In this document: positions 1 to 7,789 of the stretch, in pieces | Position numbering within the stretch: the first letter of the stretch is position 1 | Layout of the letters: each line of letters begins with the position of its first letter | Assembly: GCA_046759185.1 (NCBI GenBank) | Contig: JBHIBO010000013.1 | Coordinates: forward strand, 1-44,836 | DNA length: 44,836 bases | Direction: 5' to 3' | DNA from: JAJISK01 sp046759185 | GTDB lineage: Archaea; Thermoplasmatota; Thermoplasmata; RBG-16-68-12; JAJISG01 | The notes under the pieces: generated by a model | What the model was told of the DNA's origin: nothing | Databases searched by the model: none | What the model saw: the letters and a program-made list of their open reading frames with translations, nothing else | Position numbers and translations under genes: made by a program

Positions 1-121
1 AGTTGAGGATGAGGCGGGGCAGGCTGGCGATGTCCTCCTGGGGCCCGATGAGTCGCGGCGTGACGATAACGAGGGTCAGGAGGAGGACGACGGTGGCGGC
101 CATGAAGGCGGGCTTCAGCAT
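1..121 (-). CDS. Secreted or membrane-anchored protein, N-terminal part only
   Basis: The first 40 residues of a minus-strand gene are visible; the rest lies outside the window. The start is the ATG at 121-119. The protein opens with Met-Leu-Lys followed by about 18 hydrophobic residues, then Thr-Pro-Arg, which is typical of a signal peptide or N-terminal anchor. A TATA-like CTTTATCT (minus strand, about 146-153) lies about 26 nt before the ATG, so the transcript is probably leaderless. No family can be assigned from this fragment. Confidence 0.6.
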   Translation of the reverse strand, partial: MLKPAFMAATVVLLLTLVIVTPRLIGPQEDIASLPRLILN

Positions 122-194
122 CCCAATCCACTATCGAAAGGCCCGAGATAAAGGTTTCAAGGACCCCGGCTAGCCGCGGACGGAGAAAAGGGGT

Positions 195-229
195 GGGGGC
201 CCATGTGGGAGTCGGGCCCCCGAAAAAAA
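195..229 (-). terminator. Hairpin with oligo-T tract downstream of the RHH gene
   Basis: A perfect 8-bp inverted repeat, GGGGGCCC (195-202) and GGGCCCCC (214-221), is separated by 11 nt. On the minus strand a run of seven T (223-229) lies between the RHH stop codon and the hairpin. Archaeal termination depends mainly on oligo-T, so the T run is the likely stop signal and the hairpin may stabilise the RNA end. Confidence 0.55.
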
Positions 230-248
230 GGGGGGGAGGTTATCGTGA

Positions 249-464
249 TCACCGGCGGAGGACATCCTTCCGGAGGCTCTCTGCCTCCTCGAGGGCCACC
301 TCCGCGTCGCGGATGCGCTTGACTTTGTCGGGGACTAGATCGATCCGGCTGTACACCAGATCCCGAACGGCGGCCCGGATGGCCTCCGACCGGGAGGGAA
401 AGTCGTCAACGGCGACGAGGAAGTCAAGGGCCCTGATGAAACGCTTCGGAAGCCGGATCGTCAC
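249..464 (-). CDS. Ribbon-helix-helix (CopG/NikR-type) small regulator
   Basis: A 71-residue protein starting MTIRLPKRFIRALD, the beta strand and first helix of a ribbon-helix-helix DNA-binding fold. It continues with SRSEAIRAAVRDL, the classical second-helix motif. RHH proteins bind DNA as dimers through the paired strands. The GTG at 464 is the best start; the frame stays open upstream without ATG or GTG. Because KVTIRLP is usually near the N terminus, a few more residues from a weaker codon are possible. No toxin gene is next to it, so it is more likely an autonomous regulator than an antitoxin. Confidence 0.75.
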   Translation of the reverse strand: MTIRLPKRFIRALDFLVAVDDFPSRSEAIRAAVRDLVYSRIDLVPDKVKRIRDAEVALEEAESLRKDVLRR

Positions 465-557
465 CTTGTCAGGCTTGTCTTCCAGGAATCCCCACTCCTT
501 GAGAGGTCGATTAGACCCCGTACGTACCCCTTTTCGACCCCTCGGATGAGGGCCCCC

Positions 558-567
558 TTATTTAAAA
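558..567. promoter_or_regulatory. TATA box between RHH gene and class V aminotransferase
   Basis: TTATTTAAAA is nearly symmetrical and AT-rich in a GC-rich context. It could serve transcription both ways. For the plus-strand aminotransferase it predicts initiation near 590, about 30 nt before the GTG start; for the minus-strand RHH gene it predicts a leader of about 70 nt. Confidence 0.5.
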
Positions 568-618
568 CCTGGTGAGGGTTGTCGTCAAAGCTTAAGGAAC
601 CTCCCTTGATGCGGCAAC

Positions 619-1755
619 GTGCCATCGAGGGAGCCGCTTCTCATGCTGGCCGGGCCCGTGAAGATCGATGCCCGGGTCATCCAGGCCATGTCCATACCCT
701 CCGTCGGCCACCGAACTCAACACTTCGCGGAGGTGAATCGGGAAATCCGAGAGCTCCTCCAGTACGCCTTCGACACGGAAGGGCCCGTTGGCGTGCTGTC
801 CGGTTCGGGAACCGCGGGTCTCGAGGCCTTGTTGGCCGGCATCCTTCGCACGGAGGACCGGGTCCTGAGCCTCACGAACGGGAAGTTTGGGGAGCGGGTG
901 TCCGAGATCGCCGGGCGGTACGCCCACGCGGACCGCCTGGACTTCCCTTGGGGACGCCCGGTGAACGTTGAGGCTGTCCGCGAGGCCTTGGAGGAGAGGC
1001 GCTACGATGCCCTGACCCTCTGCCATAACGAGACGTCCACGGGGTTGACCAACCCCGCCGAGGAGCTGGGCCGCCTGGCTAGCGACGCGGGCGCCCTCTT
1101 TCTCGTGGACGGCATCACGTCCGTGGCCGGCCTTCCGGTGGAATTGGAGGCTTGGGGGATCGATGGCATCGTCCTCGGCTCCCAGAAGTGTCTCGCCGCC
1201 CCTGCCGGGCTCTCCGCTGTGGCCCTCTCTCCCAGGGCCTACGATCGGCTCCGCGAAGAGAACACCTACTACTTGGACCTCAAGGCCCACGTGGATCGCT
1301 TGGACGCGGGGAGCACGCCCTACACGCCGGCCATCCACCTGTTCCTGGCGTTCCGAGAAGCGTTGCGCATGTTGCGTGAGGAAGGCCTCGAGGCGCGCAT
1401 CACCCGGACTGCCGGTCTAGGGGCCGCGAGCCGTGCGGCGGGAGACGCCCTCGGTCTCCCGCTCTTCCCTGACCGGGGCTACGCCTCGAACACGGTCTCC
1501 GCCTTCGCGTACCCGGACGGAGTGGACGAGTCCCTCCGTGAGCGACTGCGGGTGGATCACCGCATCCTGGTGGCGGGGGGACAGGGACCTCTCAAAGGTC
1601 GCATCTTCCGCATCGGCCACATGGGGGTGTGCACCCTCGACGACCTCCAAGCGACCTTCGAGGCCATAGAGGCGGTCCTGTCCGACCTGGGTCACGACGT
1701 TGAGGCCGGGGCGGGTGCCGCGGCGATCGAACACGCCCTGGATGACACGCGCTAG
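619..1755 (+). CDS. Class V PLP aminotransferase (serine/alanine--glyoxylate type)
   Basis: A 378-residue fold-type I PLP enzyme of the serine-glyoxylate / alanine-glyoxylate aminotransferase group. Visible features are LAGPVKI at the N terminus, GHRTQHF, the phosphate-binding GSGTAGLEA (63-71), the aspartate in VDGITS (about 164) that contacts the pyridine nitrogen, and the Schiff-base lysine in LGSQKCLAAP (Lys190). Full family length. GTG 619 is the earliest start because an in-frame TGA lies just upstream. Its stop codon overlaps that of convergent kae1 (CTAG). The exact amino donor (serine, alanine or phosphoserine) cannot be told from sequence. Confidence 0.88.
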   Translation: MPSREPLLMLAGPVKIDARVIQAMSIPSVGHRTQHFAEVNREIRELLQYAFDTEGPVGVLSGSGTAGLEALLAGILRTEDRVLSLTNGKFGERVSEIAGRYAHADRLDFPWGRPVNVEAVREALEERRYDALTLCHNETSTGLTNPAEELGRLASDAGALFLVDGITSVAGLPVELEAWGIDGIVLGSQKCLAAPAGLSAVALSPRAYDRLREENTYYLDLKAHVDRLDAGSTPYTPAIHLFLAFREALRMLREEGLEARITRTAGLGAASRAAGDALGLPLFPDRGYASNTVSAFAYPDGVDESLRERLRVDHRILVAGGQGPLKGRIFRIGHMGVCTLDDLQATFEAIEAVLSDLGHDVEAGAGAAAIEHALDDTR

Positions 1756-2753
1756 TCCACCTCGGGCGGCCCCGTCACCCAGGGCGCTTCGGCGGCATCC
1801 GTCCGGAGGTTCTGGTCGACCCCCGTCTCTTCGAGGGGGAGGTCGAGACCGGCTTCGTGCATGAGGATCCCCGTCCATGCGATCATGGCCCCGTTGTCGA
1901 CACAGAGATCCTTGGGCGGGACGAACATGCGGGCGTCCCTCGCCTGCGCCATATCGGCCACCATGGCGCGAAGCCGCTCGTTGCAGGCAACGCCCCCACC
2001 CAAGAGGACTTCGTCCTTCCCCAGGTGAGCCATCGCCCGTTCCGCCACCTCCGTCACCATGGCGTAGGTCGTCTCCTGCAGGGAAAAGCAGAGGTCCTCC
2101 ACCGGGGCCCCTTTGGCGTGGAGGGCGTGGGCCGCCGTCAGAATCCCAGAGAAGGCGACGTCCATGCCCTTCACGGAGTACGGGAGGGAGAGGAGCTGGC
2201 GGCCGCCGAGGGCCCGTCGCTCGATCTCCGGTCCGGAGGGGAACGGGAAACCCAGCGAACGGCCGACCTTGTCCAAGAGGTTCCCCAAGCCGATGTCCAG
2301 GGTCTCCCCGAAGACGCGATACCGGCCGCTGGCGTGGGAGATGACCTGGGTGTTGCCGCCGGAGAGGTAGAGGAGGACTGGGTCCTCCGCCGGCGTGACC
2401 GCACGCCCAATCTCCACGTGGGCGATGCAGTGGTTCACCCCCACGATGGGCAGTCCTAGGGAGACCGCGAGGGCCCGGGCCGCCGTGGCGACGGTCCGGA
2501 GGCAGGGTCCGAGACCGGGCCCCTGGGAGAAGGCGATGAGGTCTACGTCTCGGAGCGCAATGCCGGCCTCCTTCAGGGTCTCCCGGAGAACCGGACGGAG
2601 GCGCTCGGCATGATGGTTCGCGGCCTCTCGCGGATGGATCCCGCCCACCGCGGGACGGTACATCTCCCCCCGATTGGCGAGGACCTGACCGTCCTCGTCG
2701 ACGAGCCCGATGCCGATGGTGTGGGCCGTGCCCTCGAACCCCAGACAACGCAT
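1752..2753 (-). CDS. kae1: Kae1/TsaD, tRNA threonylcarbamoyladenosine transferase subunit
   Basis: The catalytic subunit of the archaeal KEOPS complex, which transfers the threonylcarbamoyl group to A37 of ANN-decoding tRNAs. The 333 residues carry the ASKHA-fold start MRCLGFEGTAHTIG, GGIHPREAANHHAE, and the metal-binding GVNHCIAHVEIG with H108 and H112. The last metal ligand is the Asp in CVDNGAMIAW. The protein ends normally after the Kae1 domain, so there is no C-terminal Bud32 kinase fusion. A TATA-like TTTTATCG (about 2777-2784, minus strand) lies about 27 nt before the ATG, suggesting a leaderless message. Confidence 0.95.
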   Translation of the reverse strand: MRCLGFEGTAHTIGIGLVDEDGQVLANRGEMYRPAVGGIHPREAANHHAERLRPVLRETLKEAGIALRDVDLIAFSQGPGLGPCLRTVATAARALAVSLGLPIVGVNHCIAHVEIGRAVTPAEDPVLLYLSGGNTQVISHASGRYRVFGETLDIGLGNLLDKVGRSLGFPFPSGPEIERRALGGRQLLSLPYSVKGMDVAFSGILTAAHALHAKGAPVEDLCFSLQETTYAMVTEVAERAMAHLGKDEVLLGGGVACNERLRAMVADMAQARDARMFVPPKDLCVDNGAMIAWTGILMHEAGLDLPLEETGVDQNLRTDAAEAPWVTGPPEVD

Positions 2754-2792
2754 GCCAGGATTCCAACGACCGCCGCGATAAAAGCGTGCGGC

Positions 2793-3548
2793 CTACGACT
2801 CCTCATGGGACGGCTCGACCTCGACCCCCGTGGTGACGGCCATGAGACTGACCTCCTTGATGTCGTGGAGGGTGATGGATTTCCCCGTCTCCCGCTTCCA
2901 CCGGAAGTAGAAGAAGAGGACGACCACGGCGATGACCACGACGAGGCCAACCCCGAGGAAGAGATCCGCCCGGAAGGCGTTGAGAATGAGGTTGAAGGAA
3001 TAGGCCACCGCAAAGGTCCCTACGAAGGCCCCGGTGATGATGGCCGACCAGACCTTCCGCGCGTCCATCCCGCTCATCTTGCCGATGATGGTGGCGGCGA
3101 CGGCCCCCGAACCCTGGAAAGGCACGATGACGAAGAGGATGAGGCCGAGGTAGGCCAGCTTGCTGAAACCCCGGCCCTCCTGGATCATCTTCCGCGCCTT
3201 GACCTCCATCTTGTGGGCCCACTTCCCCAGGAGGGGGACGTAGTAGAGGACCTTGTAGTTCCAAAGGAGGAACAGGCCGACCAGGACGTCCACCATGGCG
3301 ATGGAGAAGGCCATGAGGGCGGGGTGGATCCCCAGGGAGACCCCCAGCGGGATGACGGACTCCTTCCCAAAGGGGGGGAAGAAGTAGGCGGCCAGAAGGG
3401 GGAGGAGGAGGCGTCCGGTCTCCCCTAGGGTGTGGATGTAGACCAGGTACAGGCCGGCGATGAACAGGGGGACGGCCGCCTTCCCCAACCCAAGAAGAAA
3501 CTGGCGGGGCGTCAGGTCCCGGATACGAAAGCTGGCCTCCTCGAACAT
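2793..3548 (-). CDS. Small multidrug export-like membrane protein (PF06695 type)
   Basis: A 251-residue integral membrane protein with about six hydrophobic segments. FPPFGKESVIPLGVSLGI and FVIVPFQGSGAVAATIIGK form a repeated re-entrant-like pair seen in the family called putative small multidrug export protein. The C terminus after the last helix is hydrophilic. Transport substrate is unproven for the family. The TATA-like GATAAAAAT near 3589-3597 gives a leader of about 15-20 nt with CAAGG just before ATG. It lies 39 nt upstream of kae1 on the same strand, but kae1 has its own TATA box. Confidence 0.75.
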   Translation of the reverse strand: MFEEASFRIRDLTPRQFLLGLGKAAVPLFIAGLYLVYIHTLGETGRLLLPLLAAYFFPPFGKESVIPLGVSLGIHPALMAFSIAMVDVLVGLFLLWNYKVLYYVPLLGKWAHKMEVKARKMIQEGRGFSKLAYLGLILFVIVPFQGSGAVAATIIGKMSGMDARKVWSAIITGAFVGTFAVAYSFNLILNAFRADLFLGVGLVVVIAVVVLFFYFRWKRETGKSITLHDIKEVSLMAVTTGVEVEPSHEES

Positions 3549-3702
3549 TCCTTGGGACGCCCCCGCGTGGCCCAGCCAGCCGCGGGGATTTTTATCACAA
3601 GTTCGCCGAGAATATCTGGTCTGATTATCGGGAGCAGGAAGAGGCCCAGTTGGCGGGAAGACTATCTACTGCCGCCACGATGCCGGTTCCGGGCGCGAAC
3701 AG

Positions 3703-3828
3703 ATGGAAGACCGCTTCCGGCTCACCCGGCGTCAGACCGTTGGCCTGGTCATCATCCTGGTGGCCCTCATCCTCATCATCTCTGCCCTCGCAATCTCCCG
3801 ACCCTTGCCGCCCTTGCCCTTCCCATAG
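3703..3828 (+). CDS. Small single-span membrane protein (41 aa)
   Basis: A short frame beginning Met-Glu-Asp-Arg-Phe-Arg-Leu-Thr-Arg-Arg, followed by one helix of about 17 hydrophobic residues (VGLVIILVALILIISAL) and a Pro-rich tail SRPLPPLPFP. A positively charged N terminus before a single helix predicts N-in topology. No clear TATA box sits at the right distance and no family is recognised, so coding is plausible but not proven. It precedes tRNA-Val. Confidence 0.45.
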   Translation: MEDRFRLTRRQTVGLVIILVALILIISALAISRPLPPLPFP

Positions 3829-3916
3829 ACGACGACGGGAGACAGAGGGGCATGCGGGCGCAGTGGGCCCCTCCTCACCAAAACCGCTAAGCCCCGTCCT
3901 CCGTTGGCCACGCGAC

Positions 3917-3990
3917 GGGCCGGTGGTCTAGTTGGTTATGACACCGCCTTGACATGGCGGAGGTCCCCGGTTCGACTCCGGGCCGGCCCA
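3917..3990 (+). tRNA. tRNA-Val (GAC)
   Basis: A complete 74-nt cloverleaf. The acceptor stem is GGGCCGG with CCGGCCC and discriminator A; the anticodon stem CCGCC/GGCGG (3944-3948, 3956-3960) encloses loop TTGACAT, anticodon GAC at 3951-3953. The T arm is CCCGG-TTCGACT-CCGGG. No intron and no encoded CCA. A CGCTAAG box about 27 nt upstream fits an archaeal TATA element. Confidence 0.96.
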
Positions 3991-4071
3991 TCACCCTCCT
4001 GGGCGCGTCATCCTGACACCCCGGGCATGGCGGTCCGCAACCCCTTAAGCCCAGCTCACGCTAGGACCTCC

Positions 4072-5175
4072 ATGGGGAAAGCACCGGTCGACCTCTTCGC
4101 CTTCGCTCATGCCCACAGGGACGAGGTCGTGTGGATGAGTCAGAACACCAACACGATCCCCCTCGACCCCGCCATCGAGGACGCCGCCCGGGAATCCCTG
4201 CGGGCGGGCGAGTATCGGCTCTACCCCTATCGGCCCGGGGTCTTCGGCCTCCCGGAGGCCATCCTGGCGGACCTGGGCCTAGAGGAGTACGACGTCTTCC
4301 TGACCAACGGGGGCATCGAGGCCCTCTACGCCGTCCAGCGGGCTTCCCTGAGGGACGGGGAGGAGATCCTGGCCACAGATCCAAGCTTCCTTCCCATCCA
4401 CCACCAGGCGGAGATGTCAGGGGCCCGCGCCGTGGAGCTCCCCATCTACGGGGAGCCCTGGAAGCTGACGGCAGAGACCGTGGAGGCCGCCGTGACGGAC
4501 AAGACCCGTGCCCTCCTCCTCATCGACCCGCACAACCCGCTGGGCATCAGCTATACGGCCAAGGAAGTCCAGGGCCTAGCGGAGGTCGCTCGGGACCGCA
4601 ATCTCCTCCTGCTCCACGATGTAACCTACCGGGACTTCAACCCGAATCAACACCTCGCCACGACATGGTACCCAGAGAAGACCCTCCTCTTCTACTCCTT
4701 CTCCAAGGGACCCGGCCTAGCGGGCCTGCGCATCGGAGGCGTCGTGGGACCACCCGCCCTGCTCCGGAAGGTGAAGTCCTTCGACACGAACGTCCTAGGG
4801 GTCAACGTCCCGGCCCAACGGGCCGGCTTGGCCGCCCTCGCGACGAAGGATGCCTGGCTCCCGAGCCTCCGCGAGATCTGCCTCGCCAACCAGGAGATCA
4901 TACAGGCGGCGGTGGAGAAGGTGGAGGGGGCCGCTTTGCCAATCTACCCCTCCCGAAGCAACTCGTTCATCGTCGATCTCCAGAAGACCGGGGTCGATCC
5001 CCAGCAGCTCGAAGAGCGCATGCTTCGGGACTACCTCGTCCACGTGCGCGCGGGGAACTACCTGTCCAATCGCTTCGGTTCGAACTTCGCCCGGATCTCT
5101 TTCTCCGTCCCGCGGGAAGAGTGCGAGCGGTTCCCCCAGGCCTTCCTGGAAACCATGGACCGTCTCCGGAAGTGA
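4072..5175 (+). CDS. Class I/II PLP aminotransferase (histidinol-phosphate/aspartate aminotransferase-like)
   Basis: A 367-residue fold-type I aminotransferase. Recognisable are NTNTIPLDPAIEDAA and YPYRPGVFGLPEAI near the N terminus, NGGIEAL (phosphate binding), DPHNPLGISY, HDVTYRDF, the Schiff-base lysine in FYSFSKGPGLAGLRIG, and a C-terminal Arg in NFARISFS. Small size and motif style resemble HisC/CobD or archaeal aspartate aminotransferases; substrate is not assignable. ATG 4072 is chosen because CTTAAG at 4044-4049 is a TATA-like box at leaderless spacing; an in-frame ATG at 4027 would add 15 residues. Confidence 0.85.
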   Translation: MGKAPVDLFAFAHAHRDEVVWMSQNTNTIPLDPAIEDAARESLRAGEYRLYPYRPGVFGLPEAILADLGLEEYDVFLTNGGIEALYAVQRASLRDGEEILATDPSFLPIHHQAEMSGARAVELPIYGEPWKLTAETVEAAVTDKTRALLLIDPHNPLGISYTAKEVQGLAEVARDRNLLLLHDVTYRDFNPNQHLATTWYPEKTLLFYSFSKGPGLAGLRIGGVVGPPALLRKVKSFDTNVLGVNVPAQRAGLAALATKDAWLPSLREICLANQEIIQAAVEKVEGAALPIYPSRSNSFIVDLQKTGVDPQQLEERMLRDYLVHVRAGNYLSNRFGSNFARISFSVPREECERFPQAFLETMDRLRK

Positions 5176-5341
5176 GCCCGGCTCAGGCGACGCCCGCCAT
5201 CGACCTCGCCATCTTCCCTGACCTCGCCGGTCCGGAAGCGGTACGGTACGCGTACGAGGACACGGTCCGGCACCGCCATTTCTGGCACGAGTTTGGGGAC
5301 AGCCATCTCCTGCTGACAGAGAGTGCCCCCTGCCGGCGAAA
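5176..5341. other. Intergenic spacer, aminotransferase to tRNA-Glu
   Basis: No gene is recognised here. One frame is open through this spacer into the tRNA but has no start codon of its own, so it is treated as chance. Confidence 0.4.
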
Positions 5342-5438
5342 TGCTCCCGAGGGGATTCGAACCCCTGTCAGAGGCTTTCTTCGGCTCGCCCGGAGCCGCG
5401 AAAGGCCCCTATGCTTGGCCGGACTACACTACGGGAGC
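5342..5438 (-). tRNA. tRNA-Glu (TTC) with intron
   Basis: On the minus strand the acceptor stem GCTCCCG (5438-5432) pairs with CGGGAGC (5349-5343), with discriminator A at 5342. The anticodon TTC is at 5402-5400 and the anticodon stem is GGGGC/GCCTC with one G-U pair. The T arm is CAGGGGTTCGAATCCCCT. The gene is 97 nt, or 75 nt after removal of a 22-nt intron between positions 37 and 38. CCA is not encoded in the genome. Confidence 0.94.
5377..5398 (-). other. tRNA-Glu intron at position 37/38 (bulge-helix-bulge)
   Basis: The 22-nt insert lies after nucleotide 37 and folds as CGGCTC-CGGGC-GAGCCG. Its inner CGGC/GCCG helix, with flanking exon bases, gives the bulge-helix-bulge recognised by the archaeal tRNA splicing endonuclease. 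Boundaries are inferred from the canonical 37/38 position. Confidence 0.85.
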
Positions 5439-5486
5439 GCGCGCTGGCGACGATAAGGGGACGGCGTTAAAGTAGCTGCGACCGGC

Positions 5487-6248
5487 TCAGCCGATGTAGC
5501 CCAGGTCCTTGCTGGGTTCCTCGGGCTGCGGCTCCTGCTGCTCCCGCAGACGGGCCGTGATGGAGTCGATCTGCTTCGCCTTCTCTTCCAGGTCCGCGAA
5601 GTCCACCTCGACGCCGAGGGCCTTCGTGAGAACCTCCAGGACGGATCGGGCGCTCTTCGGGTCGACGAAGTAGCCACTGGTCTCGCCCATGAAGCACACG
5701 GAACGCAAGCCATAGAGTGCACCGAGCCCCAAGAGGAGTCCGCTGGCCCCGTTGATGCCGGTCCCCGTCTCGCTCCGCGTAAAGACCACGCCGAACTCCT
5801 CCATCTCCTTGACGAGTGCCTCATCGGTGGCCGCCCCGAAGACCCGGGGCTTGTCGATGATCTTTCCCACCCCGTAGCCGCCTAGAGTGAAGATCCGCTT
5901 CACGTCGAGGTCCTGGAGCACCTGGAGGATGTAGTCCGTGAGCTCGTACTGTCCCTCCGGGTTGATGCCCTGGTAGTCCCCCACCAGGAAGACGATGTCC
6001 ACGCCCTTGCCGACGCCCTTGGCGTACCACAGCTCGTTGTTGACGAGCTTCACGAGGCCCCCGTTCGTGACCATGACCTGGGGCGGGAAGTGTTTCGACA
6101 CGATCTCGGCGAACTTCTTCGCCCCTAGTTCGTCGATCAGGTGCTCGGCCGCCAGCTTCCCCACGTTGCCGATGCCTGGCAGGCCCTCGACAAAGACGGC
6201 GTTCTTCAGCTTTGGTTTCTCGAGATAACGGATGACGATGTCGTCCAT
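5487..6248 (-). CDS. PAC2-family proteasome assembly chaperone
   Basis: A 253-residue PAC2-fold protein, related to the archaeal PbaB chaperones that bind proteasome subunit C termini through an HbYX-like tail. Family features are FVEGLPGIGNVGKLAAEHLI, the GDYQGINPEGQYEL segment, LGGYGVGK and GINGASGLLLGLG. The C-terminal third is a charged, possibly coiled segment; the very end, Asp-Leu-Gly-Tyr-Ile-Gly, is hydrophobic-tyrosine-like but not a strict HbYX. It is last in the L44e-S27e-aIF2alpha-Nop10-PAC2 operon. A GAGGAGG ribosome-binding site lies inside the end of nop10, and only four bases separate the two genes. Confidence 0.88.
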   Translation of the reverse strand: MDDIVIRYLEKPKLKNAVFVEGLPGIGNVGKLAAEHLIDELGAKKFAEIVSKHFPPQVMVTNGGLVKLVNNELWYAKGVGKGVDIVFLVGDYQGINPEGQYELTDYILQVLQDLDVKRIFTLGGYGVGKIIDKPRVFGAATDEALVKEMEEFGVVFTRSETGTGINGASGLLLGLGALYGLRSVCFMGETSGYFVDPKSARSVLEVLTKALGVEVDFADLEEKAKQIDSITARLREQQEPQPEEPSKDLGYIG

Positions 6249-6252
6249 GATC

Positions 6253-6417
6253 CTAACCTCCTCTCTTGAGTCTCCTTCGATATTCTCCGTAACGATCTTC
6301 CGGTGAGTAGCGGGGCGGCAGCGCCATGACGGTGGCCCCCTGGCAGTCAGGGCAAACCTCGTGGAGGGTGTAGGTGCCGCACTCGCGGCAACGGAGGATC
6401 GTCGTCCGCGTGGTCAC
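6253..6417 (-). CDS. nop10: Nop10, H/ACA ribonucleoprotein subunit
   Basis: A 54-residue protein with a zinc ribbon, CRECGTYTLHEVCPDC, followed by the signature PPRYSPEDRYGEYRRRLKR. Nop10 bridges Cbf5 and L7Ae in H/ACA guide RNPs that make pseudouridine in rRNA. All four zinc-binding cysteines are present and the length is typical. The start is GTG, overlapping the aIF2-alpha stop codon as GTGA, so translation is probably coupled. Confidence 0.95.
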   Translation of the reverse strand: MTTRTTILRCRECGTYTLHEVCPDCQGATVMALPPRYSPEDRYGEYRRRLKRGG

Positions 6418-7193
6418 TCCCTCCGGTGAAATGCTCCTTCTCCGCCCCGGGCCTCGATGCCCTCGATGGCCTGGGTGGCGGCCGCCTGCAGGGCCTCCTC
6501 GGCCGTCCTGTAGTCAGGGGCCTCCACGACGATCCAGTAACGGGGTGCCCCGATGTACTTCACCTGGACGGTGGCGCCGTCCTCCTTCTGGATGGAGGCC
6601 AGGACCTCCCGAATGTCTACGACACCCTTGGGTTTCGTGCTGGAAATCTCCAGGTAGCCGTTGATCTTGACCAGCGGCGGCACGATGTTCTCCTGCGCCA
6701 CCGCGATGAACGCCTCGGTCCACTTGCCCTTGAACCCCTCGGCCTCGAGGACCGTGGCGTCGATGGCCGCCTCCTCGAAGGACGCGTAGAGGGTTCCAAA
6801 TGTTTCCACGAGATCGCCGACGAAGGCCTTGTACGCCCACGCCATGTCCTTCTTCAGCCGGGTCGTCACGAGCTCCACGAGCTTCTCCGCCTTCTGGGCG
6901 TTCTTCCACTCCTGGATCTTCTCGCGTCGCTGGTGCTCGTTGACCGCCTTCAGGCTGAGGTCGATATGGGCCTTGTCGACGTCGACCCGGAGAACCTTGC
7001 AGACGACCTTCTGGTTCTCCCGGATGTAGTCGCGGATGTACTTGATCCAGCCCCGAGCCACCTCGGCGATGTGGATGAAGCCTTCCTTCCCCCCGTACTC
7101 CTCCAGGGTGACGAACGCGCCGAAATTCTTCACCTTGCTGACGGCGCAGACGACCAGCTCCCCCTCCTCCGGCCACTCCGGTCCGTACCCCAT
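6414..7193 (-). CDS. eif2a: Translation initiation factor aIF2, alpha subunit
   Basis: The 259-residue alpha subunit of the archaeal initiation factor that delivers Met-tRNAi to the ribosome with beta and gamma subunits. The N-terminal S1 domain (about 1-85) shows EGELVVCAVSKVKNFGAFVTLEEY and GFIHIAEVARGWIKYIRDYI, then VDVDKAHIDLSLKAVNEHQR. A helical middle domain and a C-terminal alpha-beta domain follow, including the YIGAPRYWIVVEAPDY strand. The start ATG overlaps the S27e stop (TGATG). Confidence 0.96.
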   Translation of the reverse strand: MGYGPEWPEEGELVVCAVSKVKNFGAFVTLEEYGGKEGFIHIAEVARGWIKYIRDYIRENQKVVCKVLRVDVDKAHIDLSLKAVNEHQRREKIQEWKNAQKAEKLVELVTTRLKKDMAWAYKAFVGDLVETFGTLYASFEEAAIDATVLEAEGFKGKWTEAFIAVAQENIVPPLVKINGYLEISSTKPKGVVDIREVLASIQKEDGATVQVKYIGAPRYWIVVEAPDYRTAEEALQAAATQAIEGIEARGGEGAFHRRE

Positions 7194-7369
7194 CACGAGA
7201 GCTCCTCCAGGACCTCGGCCTTGATGTCCGCCTTGCCCCCCGTGGGTTCCGCGATGGTGGCCCCACAGACGAGGCACGTCACCATGCTGGCCGCTCGATC
7301 GAAGAGAATCTGTTCGTTGCCGCAATCCCGACAACGGACTCGGAGGAATTTACTACGCGTTTCCCACAT
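7193..7369 (-). CDS. rps27e: Ribosomal protein eS27 (S27e)
   Basis: A 58-residue zinc-ribbon ribosomal protein of the small subunit. The sequence FLRVRCRDCGNEQILF and VTCLVCGATIAEPTGGKADI carries the two CxxC pairs that bind zinc. It begins one base after the L44e stop and ends overlapping the aIF2-alpha ATG, so it is in the middle of a tight operon. Length is normal for archaeal S27e. Confidence 0.95.
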   Translation of the reverse strand: MWETRSKFLRVRCRDCGNEQILFDRAASMVTCLVCGATIAEPTGGKADIKAEVLEELS

Positions 7370-7370
7370 C

Positions 7371-7643
7371 TCAGACCTCGACCAGCTCGAGTCGCTTGGC
7401 CCGGAAGGTGGCCCGATGGTGGGCCTTTCCGCACTCTTTGCAACGGTACCGGATGTTTATGCGCTTTGTGGGTTTCTCCCCGCTCGGCTTCGGCCGAGGG
7501 AATCCCCCGTACCCCCGGGTGGCCCGTCGGAAGCGACGCTGACCGGCCTTGAGCTCGCTCCGCGGCCGGTGCCGGACCCGCTCGATCTCCAGGTCCGAGT
7601 GGTGCCCGCAGTGTGGGCAATATCCCCGGATGACACGAGGCAT
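7371..7643 (-). CDS. rpl44e: Ribosomal protein eL42 (L44e)
   Basis: A 90-residue large-subunit protein. MPRVIRGYCPHCGHHSDLEIE begins the protein and YRCKECGKAHHR lies near the C terminus, together providing the zinc-binding CxxC pairs; the basic middle holds RFRRATRGYGGFPRPKP, typical of the family. It is first in the translation operon. A weak TATA-like GAAATAG lies about 40 nt upstream (minus strand, near 7683), and a 13-nt palindrome ATCTTC-A-GAAGAT (7642-7654) covers the start codon region. Confidence 0.95.
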   Translation of the reverse strand: MPRVIRGYCPHCGHHSDLEIERVRHRPRSELKAGQRRFRRATRGYGGFPRPKPSGEKPTKRINIRYRCKECGKAHHRATFRAKRLELVEV

Positions 7644-7734
7644 CTTCAGAAGATCCCCGATTCGAAGTAGGAGCGAAGACTATTTCAAGCTTGGGAGATG
7701 GGCCAGGCGGCCCCTTCGCCACGTGTCTGGGGAA

Positions 7735-7744
7735 TTTTTATATA
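7735..7744 (+). promoter_or_regulatory. TATA box for HTH regulator
   Basis: TTTTTATATA in a GC-rich background, oriented toward the plus-strand regulator. Initiation is expected near 7765-7770, which leaves a short leader to the proposed CTG start at 7790. Confidence 0.6.
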
Positions 7745-7789
7745 GGCCATAATAATTTTCCCGGCGGGAAGATTAGGGGGGCCACCTGC

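Noticed and set aside
1417..2766. 449-residue frame on the minus strand
   Set aside because: It lies over kae1 in another frame; Arg/Pro/Gly-rich composition and no domain. GC-rich genes often leave such open frames.
3904..4071. Extension of the class I aminotransferase to 3904
   Set aside because: It runs through the tRNA-Val gene, and the TATA box at 4044 lies inside it.
4131..5456. 441-residue frame on the plus strand
   Set aside because: Overlaps the class I aminotransferase in another frame and runs through tRNA-Glu; no start signal.
6426..7670. 414-residue frame on the plus strand
   Set aside because: Antisense to the L44e-S27e-aIF2alpha genes, which are certain.
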